From: Cyathus striatus
Taxonomy: Eukaryota; Basidiomycota; Agaricomycetes; Agaricales; Nidulariaceae
Length of the DNA stretch: 64,000 nucleotides
Reading direction: 5' to 3'
Assembly: GCA_025738555.1 (NCBI GenBank)
Contig: JAOVFP010000007.1
Span: 62,001-126,000 of the forward strand
Positions within the stretch are counted from its first letter, which is position 1, and each line of letters starts with the position of its first letter. Below the pieces are notes generated by a model. It worked only from the letters and a program-made list of their open reading frames with translations. It did not search any database and had not been told where the DNA came from. Shown piece after piece: positions 23,907-34,664 of this stretch. The position numbers were made by a program, and so were the translations under genes.

Positions 23907-24600
23907 ATGCCTGGACAAAATAAAGCTCAAAAGATCGCTGCAGCACGAGCTCAAGAGGCCAAAGCTCAAAAGAATTTGGGCTTACTGTACCTATCAAATC
24001 AATTCGGCACCCCTCTTGGTGCGTGACAGGCTGAACCACCAAAACCTTTCGGCACTTTGAAATCTTAGTGTGACATTTTTAAAAATTCGGCACTCTCGAA
24101 GACCAAACTTGATCCAAAATTTTTTGAAATGACTGAATTATAATTCTAATGTGTTATGAGACACTGTACACTAGTGGTAAGTTGCATAGAAGTGATAAAA
24201 GTGTCGAAAAAGCGATAAACTTACTGGTTCAAACCATTTTTGCTATGAAAATTTTGGGCGCTTGACAGGCGCTTGTTATGTAATGAATAAACCATTCGGC
24301 ATTTACGATTTTCATGCGTGACAACCCCGATATTTCGGCATTTTGGAGAGGCGTGTGACGCATGACTGCTGAATTGATTTGATAGGTACAGTATATGACG
24401 ACACCCTACCTGATCGTGACCACACGTCAGATAGTGAATCCGAATCCGAGGGCACAAGTGGCTGGTGGTGCCATCTTCTATTTGCCATCTGAATTTGAGA
24501 ATTCTTGTTGCGAAAATTTCACTGCAAGCTCAATTTTATTGAATACTTTTGGGGTGCAGTTAAACGATACCTCAGGGAGCATTGCATGATACGCTGGGTG
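23907..24600 (+). pseudogene. Mariner-type transposase remnant
   Basis: The N-terminal 26 codons (MPGQNKAQKIAAARAQEAKA and following, 23907-23984) run into the inner MITE; past it the frame resumes at 24394 with YDDTLPDRDHTSDSESE. A second block at about 24513-24590 reads [18 protein letters not shown], the recognisable C-terminal motif of Tc1/mariner-like DDE transposases, in which the Glu of NFIE is the third catalytic acid. The middle of the protein, with the first two catalytic acids, is absent. Non-functional. Confidence 0.8.
23985..24391. mobile_element. Nested TA-flanked MITE
   Basis: 407 bp with inverted ends CTGTACCTATCAAATCAATT and its mirror, one mismatch in about 25 bp, flanked by TA at 23983-23984 and 24392-24393. 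It contains a hydrophobic-looking ORF on minus without family features. It lies inside the transposase reading frame of the outer element, so it is younger than that element. Confidence 0.88.
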
Positions 24601-24962
24601 GATGCATATTGGGAAGGGCTCTGAGCAAAAGAGGCACAAATAAAGGTGAAGCAATTCTCATCGAGGAAGTATACACCTCTCCTCGAAGAATTCCTGAGTT
24701 AGTTGCATCGGCAATGGATGACTAACATTACCATATTAAGCAACGTATTACCATATATGGAAAGGCTTATATAATGCGGCGGAATTCACTTCGGACAAAA
24801 ATTTTAACTCCTTCAGTTTTGAGAATTTTGAAATTCTGTCTGGGCATATTGTTCCTTATGCCAAAAGAATCATATTGGCTAGAGGAATAAGAAAAAAAAT
24901 TGTTTCCCACGATGTTATGTCAGTTGTTCCAAAGTGGAGGTGACTAAGTGCCCTGCACCATA

Positions 24963-25289
24963 AAAGCGCTACTTTCTGCATCGCATACGTGATAGCACGT
25001 AATTCCAAATCTAGATGCACAGGACGTGTGACGATTTAGCCTCATTCTTACAATGTTTAATTTGAGAATTGTGGCATATCCTGTGAACACAGGATTGTAA
25101 CTCTCAGTGAGAACTATCCCTGATTTTAATGATCATCAATGATTCTTGATGTCACAACCTAATGAACATTGAGCGTTGAAAAATAGCGCTCGCTGCAACT
25201 TAAAAGCACGAAAATACATCCCATGGTCTACCAACCGCCGTTGTTATAATGTCAATTTTAGGTGATCATATCAAGAAATAGTGATATCG
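24963..25289. other. Spacer, nothing recognised
   Basis: About 330 bp between the mariner-like element and the degraded DUF6533 copy 4. No exon or repeat recognised. Confidence 0.4.
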
Positions 25290-26823
25290 CTGGGACACTC
25301 ACGAGTTGTAAATGTATGTTTCACTGCACGATTCATACATACAAATATCTGATTACTACGTAAAGGACCTCCGTGGTAGGTCCAGTCAATAACCGGTGTA
25401 TATTACTGAGTTAATAAACGCCTCAATGGATTAGTCGCCGCTTTCAGTGTAATGGCATGTATTTATCACGAAATGTCACATGATATAAGCTCGTGTTTAT
25501 ATTTAATTGACAGGTTTACGATTATCTGTTGATGTTAGACCTTGAGGTCAACTTCGTCTGGAACGCACCATTGGGTGCAGTGAAAATATTATATATGCTC
25601 ACTCGATACATCCCATTTCTTGATACAACAATTGGAATGATAGGTATTTTCCTTTCTTCTATATTTGTACCGAGTGTAGCTAATGTTCTACCTTGGTTGA
25701 AGTCCAATTGCTACCTGAAGAGTCAGCGACAGAATGCAAAACTCTGTACGCGATTTCTACGTGTACGTCACGATTATAACATTGCTTTAACATAAGCCTA
25801 AGTTCCACAACAGGGTTTCTTATGATCGGCATGGCTGCAGCAGAAGGTAATTTCCACTAATCAAGGCACTTACAACAGCTTATTCCTCTAATTTCAAGCT
25901 GTCTTAACGATACGAACATGGGCTGTTTGTGGAAGTCGAAAGTGGCTTGGGATAGTGTTGTTGCTTTGTTTCGTAGGAATTTGGGCAGGGGCCGTTGTGG
26001 CGGTCGCCAGATTTCTCAGTTCGATGACTTGCAAGTCTATTTTTACTCCCAATGTAATCTCTCTCTCTCTCTCTCTCTCTAATGCTTCAAGTTCAGTTGT
26101 ATCGCAAGATTCTCTACATCCAGCATTACAAGGCTGCTTGATTACAAGCGCGAAAACCAATTTTCTCATTGTCGATTAGAGTCTTCTCTTTATTTACGAT
26201 GCTGGTATGTCAAATTTTGCGTGCTACTGTATCCAGATTAAATTATCCAACTTACCTATTACGTTGTACTGATGATTATGGCAGCTTATCATCCATGTAG
26301 GAGAATATTTCGGTTAAGCTTCATCACGTAGTACTAACTGTCACGATGTAGTTACACAAGGATCCTCAAGTTTTGTTCGTATGGTATTACGCGATGGTAA
26401 GCACTAACAAGTTTCAAAGCTATTCATAACTAATTATAAGAGTAGGGCTAATATATTACATTTACGTTTTCGGTAAGTTTCAGATCTGAGTCAAGTATCA
26501 ATTGTGTTGATCGATCACTGTGGTAGTTGTGGCATTGGCCAATATCGTGGTAGTCACAAGCTTGACGGTAAGTAATCTATCAAGTATTGTATCAAGAGAT
26601 CACGAAATGAATCGATTTCAGAGCGATTACTCTCCACTCATAGTGCAGTATGTGTCATTTAATTATCATCTGTTTAAAACAGGATTTCTCAACGAAATTT
26701 GGAAGACTCGGACGAGTGCTACATTCCATCTTCGCATGCCGGGTTGTCCTTCGTGCACGAGAAGAGTCCTCGAGAACTCAAACATCCTCTGCTATTAAAC
26801 CAATACTAGAAATAAGAGTATAA
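25290..26823 (+). pseudogene. DUF6533-like membrane protein, copy 4 (degraded 5' end)
   Basis: The first exon equivalent (QEIVISLGHSRVVN, about 25276-25317) has no in-frame ATG and a TGA just upstream. The second (25369-25460) is broken by stops, with only LNGLVAAFSVMA readable. From 25515 the exons are good: VYDYLLMLDLEVNFVWNAPL, MLTRYIPFLDTTIGMI, GFLMIGMAAAE, TIRTWAVCGSRKWLG, a long hydrophobic segment, SVVSQDSLHPALQGCLITSA, GLIYYIYVF, VVALANIVVVT and LGRVLHSIFACRVVLRAREE ending at 26823. A (CT) microsatellite of about 18 bp lies at 26060. A functional gene would need a new start, so I call it a pseudogene. Confidence 0.65.
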
Positions 26824-29069
26824 TAAATAATTTAATATTACCAATGCTAATGTACTGGCAGCCTAAAACTAAACGACGATTAGTTACGACTTTCACCTTA
26901 TTACCAATTAATGGGTGTATGATGTATCTACCTCCTAGGAAATTATACAGATCTATCAGGCCTTTGGCTGCTGTTTAACATTCAATCTTGAAGTCGTTTT
27001 TATCTATATCCAGCTATTTATGGTACCGACAAGGTCCCGTTTGTCTGTCTCACGAATCACACTCCGCGGCCCGCATCATTATTACGTCATCAATGAATTA
27101 CGCGCACGCGTCGGCATTCAGAATCAAAGGCCGCTGGGTTCAAATTTCAATACTTCAATTTCAGGACAACGCTGTGTCAACGAATACGTGTCAACGAATC
27201 ACCTTGCTTGCAAGGTTCTCTCTCGGATGAAAATAGGTTGCACTTTTCAACCCACACGTGACTTCTCCCACGGTCATGTGTTCATCGTTCCTCATCGCCT
27301 TGCGGACTTTCTTCTTTCCACCCCGGTGCTCATGGCCACGTCCTCCTTCACTCTCTGTCGACTCCCCCATTCAGCGCAATCGTTGGTGGGTTTGTGGCCT
27401 TGCCGTTGGTCCTCCCTCTCCCTCTCCCTCTCTCCCTCCCTCCCTCTCTCTCTCTCCTCTTTGGCCTTGTTAATGCGCTTCCTGTTTTACGGACTCGGCA
27501 TTAGTACTTACTGCCAATGGGAGGAGTTACACCGTCTGCCAGTAAGCAGATACCGTTCTGCATTTTTTTGTTGGATAATTGGCAGGTGGCGGTTCCCCGA
27601 GCTGTAAGCCGATTCTTGTTCTTTGGGGCAATTTGTATTAACAGTTTTGGTGGACTTCGTGTTTTTTAGGTATATAAGCTCAAATATCTCGATGACTGTA
27701 TATGCTGGAACCGCTTCGTCCATGCCATGAGCACGTCCAGGCCGAAGTTGTTGTCTTGCTAAGTGTAGAAAATCCAACAGGCATGCAATGAAGATATGGC
27801 TCATTGGTAGGGTTGGTGTATCATCGTCCTTCCCTCCTTCCCTTACCCCTCTCGACGTGGTGGGGTCATGTCCTGTCTCCTCCTTCCGTCCCCTTTCCCT
27901 GCCCATCCCTTTACCCTCCGCTGCCTCTCCATCCGTATCCAGCTTTTCTCCAGACTCCTCAGTGCGGATCTTGTCGGGTTCCAAACTGCGAGCTATGCTC
28001 GCAGGCTTTGGAGTTGGTGTGTGCGGTGAAGTTGACGAGGAGGGTGAACAGGTCGATAGGGATGGGAGGAAGGAGAGAGAGTGCTGACCTTTTGATGTTG
28101 GTGTGTTTTGCATCTATTCTGATCCTTAGCCTTGACTTTTAATGTGAATTACTGCAGGACTTCTAGATTCCATCGAGTCTCTGGTTACACTTCCTTGTCA
28201 GGTTCTGTAGCGCAGAGAGTGTGATCCCTGAGCTGTAGACGAATGCCTAGGCTCAAATGCCTGAAGGACTGTATATTGTTGATGCTTTTCTTTACTCCTA
28301 ACTTTCTTTTGTAGAGCAGGCTATTTGCCTGTACCTTAGAATCAGCCTCATGTCGATTTTTAGTTCTTTGCTTGTTTACAACATTCTGTACCTATTTAAG
28401 TAGTGGTTTACATTCTTTGAATACAAATTCTTTTCCCCCCTTCTCTCACTTCTCAATGAACCTTATTAGGACCTGAGGATAGATGGACGTGCTATCCACT
28501 CACAAGTTCTTTGTTCAAGAACTTCCTTCAATCAGAAATCTTCTTCCACACTTTCTTCTTCCCATTGTTAACTCCAGATCTTCATGTTTTGAAACACTTG
28601 TATTCTTCAAAAAAAAAAAATCAACCTTCCTTATTCTCTAATACTGAAATAGCCAGTCTTACACTCCCCATACTTTATTTGCTACCTCTCTCTTTCTCTT
28701 TCCATTTGGTCTTTTATTCTCATCTACTTTGTGGTTTCCTTTACTTTTTGTATCTGCTCCTATGTTACATGTGCAATGTCATTTGTTTGCAGTGTCAAGT
28801 GTGCCACAATACCAGTGACACCTCCCCATGCTCCGCTCCTGATATACATATCCATCAGTGTATAATTATTGTAAATTTGTTGATACTGAGAGGGTAGTTT
28901 GGAGCACTGCTTATTAATCTCAATCTCAAACTCTTAATACTACTTTTTGACCTACAATCCATACTTTAATCCCTTAAATATTTTATTTCTAATTTATTAT
29001 TTTATCATTTCTTTTTATTGCAAGCAAGGTTTCCGTCGACGTAGTCGACACTTCCAAGTACTTCGTTCA
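26824..29069. other. Long intergenic stretch with pyrimidine-rich tracts
   Basis: 2.2 kb without a supported gene. 27410-27470 and 27820-27960 are strongly CT-rich on plus, which generates long but low-complexity ORFs on both strands (27020-27607, 27508-28113, 28511-28897). No splice chain, domain, TIR or LTR was recognised. It could hide a non-coding transcript or an old element. Confidence 0.45.
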
Positions 29070-30109
29070 ACTAGAAAAAAAGTAGACTTAAAGTCAACTT
29101 CTACAAACTCAGCAGTGCCGACACATTACACGTTAGAGTAGAACGGTCGTTTGCCTGGATGGCCAATTAGGTGCGTAAACATATTCTGAAGCACTACCTA
29201 GGTCCTGGTCCTGGCGGCTCCAAAAGCCATTCGGACATGAGTGGAATCAAGAGGCTATACATTGATCTGTAGCGCGATGCGGATATTCAGAATCACATGT
29301 GCTCGCAGTTCACAGACTCAGTGGGTCCACTTCCTGAAGCTCAACTACCGCCTTTTTTTAGCCAATGCCACTTGTCAACGAGTATAGGTAAATAGCTTCA
29401 CTATGACTCAGAAATTGAATTGGAACAGGATTCTTCCCCAGGCATTGCGCCCACAACATGCCTCGTTGTATCGCTCTCATCAGTACTCTACTAAATCCGC
29501 GTAGGCTATTGTTGCTATTTCGAGGAGATGTACTCGTCGAGCCAGGTCCCGAGTCAATGTTTTAATAAGTATGTACATAATTCTTGCCACGGCTTATGGG
29601 CAAATTGAAGATATGAAATAAGGGCTTCACCTGTTGCTGCCACGTAGGATCATCTTGTCTCGATATGGACTCCATTGTAATGCGCCACAACGCACGTTAT
29701 ACTTATAAGTACACTTCTATCTTAGCTTTTGAACGGTGACAGCCATCACCATGCAGCGCTGCGGAAGACGATCCACGGAAGAACCGAAGCCAAAGTCATC
29801 AAAGTCTTCCTTAAGTGTTAACCCTTGACGAGCGAAACAAATATTTCTATGGCCAAAAGAAGACAATATTTTAGTCATGCCGCTCGTGTGTGTGTCTTCT
29901 TTAACAGCTTTGAACGACATCTCTGTCACACGGAACAAGGTTCATATCCATAATGGTCCCATCATCAAATAGGCGCCGGAAAGACAAGATTAAGATAGCA
30001 ACGTCTTTGATCACTTATAACCCAGGCTTTCCTTCTTCTATCCTTATCCCCCCCCCACACATCGACATTACCCCAACCCGCCACTTAAACAACCTCGTTT
30101 ATGAAGACA
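29070..30109 (+). repeat. BTB upstream region, copy 1 (partners 35910-36507, 50110-51160)
   Basis: Shared blocks in the same order include the GCGCCCACAACATGCCT motif, GGAGATGTACT, TCAGATTATCTCG-type or TCATCTTGTCTCG and, closer to the gene, CATCACCATGCAGCGCTGCGG-like sequence. This is the 5' flank of BTB1 and should hold its promoter. The partner at 50110-51160 leads to BTB2; the partner at 35910 is cut at 36507. Confidence 0.75.
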
Positions 30110-31296
30110 ATGTCAAACTCAAGCGGAATCAGGGGGACCGATCGGCATCATGAGTTCTACCTTCCAGGCGGTGACCTGTATCTCATGGTAAGCAGCCTAC
30201 TACTATCTACTGGTATCGAGAATCCCCAAATATCCATATAAAAACTGTATCCCAGTACACTACAGCAGAGGAACTCCGGCAAATCTTTTGATGTGCTGTT
30301 GCTCCGAGTCGCTTTGCAATAGTGCTACTCTGGGATACGGTTTCTAGTGAGGATATTTGGAGGTGCTGGGTATCACTTCTTTGTTCTGACGACGCTTTGC
30401 TTGAAGGTCGACCGTATCCACTTCCGCGTCTTCTCCTTCTTATTCACTCGAGAGTCATCCTCCATATTCCATGAATTGCTCAAGCCCTCCCCTGAGTCGC
30501 CTGGAGCTCCTGCTCCCGGAAGTAGCCATGTGACAGCTCTGTCTATCGAGGACATCAAGTCAGAGGACCTCGAAACATTTTTGAGGGTAGTCTTAAACCG
30601 GTATGTGTACCACTGCTCGGCTTCGTAGTTACCTGTTCTGAGAGCTATACAGTCAATATACGAATTTCGATTTCATGACGACAGAAAACTGGATTACAGT
30701 TCTCAACATCGCTCACAAGTGGAGGTTCGATGTACTCAAAGATTCTGCAATTCGGGAACTTCAGAAGATCCAGCTCGATACAGTCGTGCGCGTGAATTTG
30801 TACCAGAAGAACGCTGTCGATATTCGATACATTCTCCCTTTTTATGTCGATTTATGTTCGAGGAACGAGACGCCCACGAAGCAAGAGTCGAAGCTTTTGG
30901 GTCACGAATCCACCTTTGTAATCTTTCAGGCGAGAGAAGTGATGCTGAGATCCCCTAAACATATCATTTCCAATGGACAAGGCCCACCACGAAGTCCGTT
31001 ACCTAATGAAGTTCCCCGCCGAAATATCTTTAAGATTTTGAAAACCATTTTGGAGATTGATATCGACATTGAAGATCTCCCAGGTCTGAGAGTGAACACG
31101 ACTAATAGTACAAGTAAGCTGTTTAATTTTATAGTTACTTATCTGGGCTAATTTAACTGGAGCAGCGGCCAGAAATTCGTCTACCGGAGGTACTAATGCA
31201 CAAACTTCTACGACAAGTCCCAATGCAAGATCTGGAACCAGCACGACCTCAGGCCAAACATCTGGTAGCAAGAAGACATCGGGACCGACCAATTGA
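30110..31296 (+). CDS. BTB/POZ domain protein 1
   Basis: Exons 30110-30187, 30407-30600, 30653-31113 and 31166-31296 join in frame to 287 aa. The start MSNSSGIRGTDRHHEFYLPG leads into a fungal BTB fold: GGDLYLM, VDRIHFRVFSFLFTRES, FHELL, LETFLRVVLNR. After it come the helical NWITVLNIAHKWRFDVLKD segment and a C-terminal half with SRNETPTKQESKLLGHESTF. BTB proteins dimerise and often act as Cullin-3 adaptors or transcription regulators; the target here is unknown. The last exon is a Ser/Thr/Gly-rich tail reached through a GTAAGC donor and GAGCAG acceptor. Intron 1 is 219 nt because of an inverted-repeat insertion. Intact. Confidence 0.85.
30224..30363. repeat. Inverted-repeat insertion in BTB1 intron 1
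   Basis: CCCCAAATATCC...ACTGTATCCCAGTA at the left is mirrored by TACTCTGGGATACGGTTT...GGATATTTGGAGG at the right. The same structure is in intron 1 of BTB2, but BTB3 has a plain 54-nt intron at that place. Confidence 0.75.
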
Positions 31297-32553
31297 CTCT
31301 ATTACGCTGTATTGTGTTTTGTATTTGTTCTGTATTCTTCGCTGTTCTTGATTCTTGGTTCTATGACTCCTATTGTACAGTAGCGGCGCCCATGGCTCGT
31401 GTATTTGTTCTTTACTCTGTTTCATATGAATTTTATGATTTCCTGTGTTAATCATCGTTTGAGATCATCGACTTCGTCACGAATGGGGCTCTTGTGAATA
31501 CTTCCGGTTGACAAGTTCTGGACAACAATAACGAATATGTTTATTGTCTTTTAATTAGAACATCACATGCTTGCCTACCCACGACACTGCCTTGCGCAGC
31601 TACTCTAACGCCGAGCCCATCACTGAGGATTCATCGATGAAAGCCAATTTTACTGTATATAGATAGCGAGGATGCTTAACTCCATTTGCTAGAAATTTGC
31701 ATGACCGATGTCGCGGGGCGAAGACTTTAGGGCTGTACAGTGTATAATAATCCTTACAGCATTAGTATACGATGGGCGTGTCGAATGGAGCTTTTTGTAG
31801 TGTGTAAGTAGCGTGTTCGTCGTCGATTATTTACCCAATGAATCGAAGCAGTCTAGACTAATCTGTGTACATCGCTGCCAGGCAGATGCCTCGCGAAGCT
31901 ATCCGAGTCGCAGACTCGCATCGGCAACTTTCTAATACTGCCTGCCAGTCATGAAATCGATTGCACATATTTATTCATAACCTATATGTATAATCGATTA
32001 ATCATTCTAGCTTTGCATTTCTTATAAGGGGTGTAGTCGACTCTGCGAAACTTTCTCATTCTCGATTTTTGCACTTTTTCTTCGGTACTTGAAGTTGTCA
32101 GATTGCTTCTGTACTTATCTGGCGTTTCAGCACGTTTATCGAATATATGAATTGGTATTTCCACAGGTTCGAGAGGACTCAAGCGCTAGTTTGATATGAG
32201 GCTCAGTAAGTCGATTATTGCAGTAGTTCTCCAGTACTGGAAGTCCTCGGAATGCGTATTAACACTTATCTAGATCTTCAGCACGTTTATCAGATGTATG
32301 AAGTAGTGTGTCCACAGGTTCAAGACGATGAAAACTGTAGATTTTAAACGTATAACGAGGTTGCAAGTATGTGGTAAGGACTGAAGGGAGCCAAAGAGGA
32401 GAGGGGCGGAGACTCGAGCGTGAGACAAAGTGATGTAATCGAAATGTAGGAACATGATGTCATCTGCAGTACCTGTTCACGAACCATACCAGCTCGAACT
32501 CAGCACACAGAAACACATACCCTTAAGTTAAATATTAATTTAACCAATAGAAT
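31297..32553. repeat. BTB1 3' flank with diverged tandem repeats
   Basis: Parallels 52208-53665. Within it, two diverged units of about 170 bp are recognisable near 32040-32170 and 32210-32340, each with ...TACTTATCT, CAGCACGTTTATC and a GGTATTTCCACAGGTTC-type motif; the partner has the same pair at 53130-53240 and 53290-53420. No gene recognised. Confidence 0.6.
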
Positions 32554-32769
32554 ATGACTGAAGTATGTATTCTTTAGTTTTATATCCCAAATATTTTCCT
32601 AATGAACGTTGACAGACCGCAACTTATTTGGAAGCAGAAGCTTACGCCATTCGTACTTGCATAAAAGTATGAAATGGACGGGAAGGGAGAGTCGACTGCT
32701 TGCCCGATACCATCTGTAGTTCGTAGCATGATTAAGTCATTCAAGGATGAAGATACTGCAAAGAAATAA
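32554..32769 (+). pseudogene. Ruined CMC4 copy
   Basis: Homologous to the intact gene at 53666-53941. The start exon ATG ACT GAA, the following donor GTATGT and the acceptor GACAG are kept, but the first CX9C cysteines now read as tyrosines (TATYLEAEAYAIRTC), about 90 bp coding for the second CX9C pair is deleted, and the frame is lost before the conserved GESTACP region, of which only the DNA remains. Non-functional. Confidence 0.82.
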
Positions 32770-32999
32770 CCAACCATTATTCGTGTTTGCATAGGTCCAT
32801 ACGGATTCGCAGACTTTAGGTAGTTTTGGGTGGTGATAATACTCTTCTTAATTTATGTACATACATAATACCTACCAAGTCTTCCGACACATCTTCTGAT
32901 ACCAGCAATGATTAATGACCACTTATAATCTCAAAAATCAAGCTTTTAATAATAAAAATATACTACTATATTACTAAGATACAATTCGACTATACTAAT

Positions 33000-34095
33000 A
33001 TAATAAACTAGGGAGGAGGGGGTGCTGGTGCTGGTGGGAGTGGCTGAGGATGTTGGGGCCACGACGATGGCAGGGGCAGTTGACAGAGTCGTCAATGACG
33101 ACGAGCAAGGGTTGCGGTGAGGAGGGGCTGGGGCCGCTGTGGAAGGTGGTCGTATGGTGATGTTGGGTGCTATGCGCCTGCCGCACACCACCCTCGACCT
33201 CCCTCCTGTCCTCTTCTTCCTCCTCCTGGTTGTGGCTGTCGGGCGCTGTCCTCGTCCTCGTCCCCGCTGTGGGCGTTGGCGTTGGTGCTAGCGTCGTGGT
33301 CGCGGTTGTGGGCGTTGGGCATTGGGCGCTGTCCTAGAAGTCGTCTTCGTCGTCGTCGAGTGGATGTGGGTGTTGGGCACTGTAGGAGAGACGAGACAGC
33401 AACGATGCTGCTAGAGAGACAACAGTGGATGGTGGTGAAGGTGGAGGTGTTGGGGGAGACACGAGACAGCCATAATGACGTTGCGCTTGGGGCTGGAGGG
33501 GACTGGATGACATGCCGTCGTCGTTGTGACGCAGGGGAGGACGGAGGAGAGGGGGTTGGATGACGACGTTCTAGCCAGCGTCGTCGTCGTCTTGAAAAAG
33601 GGGAGGGTGTGGTGAAGGAGGGGGTGGGCTGACATAATGTACCGTCTAACACTGGGTCATTTAGGTGGGGGACCTGGCGCGCCATCTCCATCGTGACGAC
33701 GCAGTGGAGGAGAAGGGCGGCCTGTGGAAAAGAAATGGCCGTCTATGAGGCGTAGACGACGCTGTGGGGACACGAGGTTGGGGACGTTGTGGTGAGGAGG
33801 CACTTACCTGGCGTCAACAGAGTCGTTGAGGAGGGGAGAAGGGGATGTTGAGGTGCGGGAAGTCGGAATGGCTTGGGCGGCGTGCATCAACAACATTGTA
33901 GGAAAAAGTTGGGACCGCGGAATGGGCGTTGCAACGTCGACGTGGGTAGGACCACATGAGTTAGGGTTGAAAGAGGCGGCCATTGAGAAGGGGAGATGTT
34001 GAGGGGGGGCTGGATGACGACGCCGTTCTTGCCAGGGGCATTGTGATGGGGAGGAAGTAGGCGAGGGTAGGGAACGACTCAACGAGGTGTCGTAC
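33000..34095. repeat. GC-rich G/T-biased block, copy 1
   Basis: A sharp change to G-rich plus-strand sequence with GTCGTC microsatellite runs. It has no plausible protein, although open frames of up to about 170 codons arise from the bias. The same block is found in pieces at 41279-41470, 42039-42125 and 47921-48428. Shared landmarks: GGGCGCTGTCC, GTCCTAGAAGTCGTCTTCGT, GGAGGTGTTGGGGGAGACAC, GATGACGACGTTCTAGCCAG and ACCTGGCGCGCC. Class unknown. Confidence 0.75.
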
Positions 34096-34664
34096 TAGTC
34101 CGGAAGCCGAACCGTCTAAAACGAGATCACGCTGGCGTCACATGACTGGCGTGGGGTATCTCGTCGATAGACGGTCCGGTCAAACTCGTTGACGTTTTAG
34201 TATATCGTTCCTTACGCTGTCCCACCTCTGTCCCCCACTGTGGGACCTGACTGGGACATCAAAAACATCTAAGGACTCATAAGAAAGATCTATGTGAGGT
34301 TAAAATGTTGAAATATCATGAAAATGTTGTAAAATATGTGGGGCAATAGTGTAACAGCCTACTATAGCAGCACTGTACTGGTTTCAATTCAGAGCTCATG
34401 CACTGCTCCTTTTTCCATTATTACACCTAATATTTTCTCTGGAATATATACAGGAACTAATACTGTATGTATGTTGAAGAATAATAGGGTATATTATACA
34501 TGAGGGAGGGAGGAGCATTTAGGGAAGGCAAAGGGTAAGGAACGCTACACCAAAACCTTAACGAGTTTGACTGGTCTGCCTATCAACGAGATGGGCCATG
34601 CGTCCTCACATGACAAAAAGCGTGATCTCGTTCCCAGGATAGGCAGACCGGCCCTCCGGTCTAG
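34096..34664. mobile_element. MITE with 8-bp target duplication
   Basis: About 570 bp, ends TAGTCCGG and CCGGTCTAG, with imperfect inverted arms of about 130 bp (34100-34235 and 34530-34660 share AACGAGATCACGC, GTCAAACTCGTT and GTTCCTTAC). TGTCGTAC stands at 34088-34095 and again at 34665-34672, an exact 8-bp target duplication. The paralogous site near 48428 lacks the element. No coding. The 8-bp duplication and TAG terminus suggest hAT. Confidence 0.93.

Larger units (their letters stand above)
23767..24960. mobile_element. Decayed Tc1/mariner-like element
   Basis: Inverted ends of 38 bp, starting TGGTGCAAGGCGCTTAGTCA at 23767 and mirrored at 24923-24960 with two mismatches, flanked by TA on both sides (23765-23766 and 24961-24962), which is the mariner target. 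Inside are the start of a protein (MPGQNKAQK, 23907) and a transposase C-terminal remnant. About 1.2 kb, too short for a full transposase, so internally deleted. It carries a smaller TA-flanked insertion. Confidence 0.85.

Noticed and set aside
27020..28113. ORFs of about 200 codons in the pyrimidine-rich region
   Set aside because: Low-complexity Ser/Leu/Pro or Glu/Arg/Gly content driven by CT tracts. No splice chain or conserved block seen.
33117..33691. Long overlapping ORFs on both strands (148 and 173 codons)
   Set aside because: They arise from GC-rich, codon-periodic microsatellite sequence. Composition is Pro/Ser/Thr or Trp/Arg low complexity, and the paralogous block does not keep the frames.
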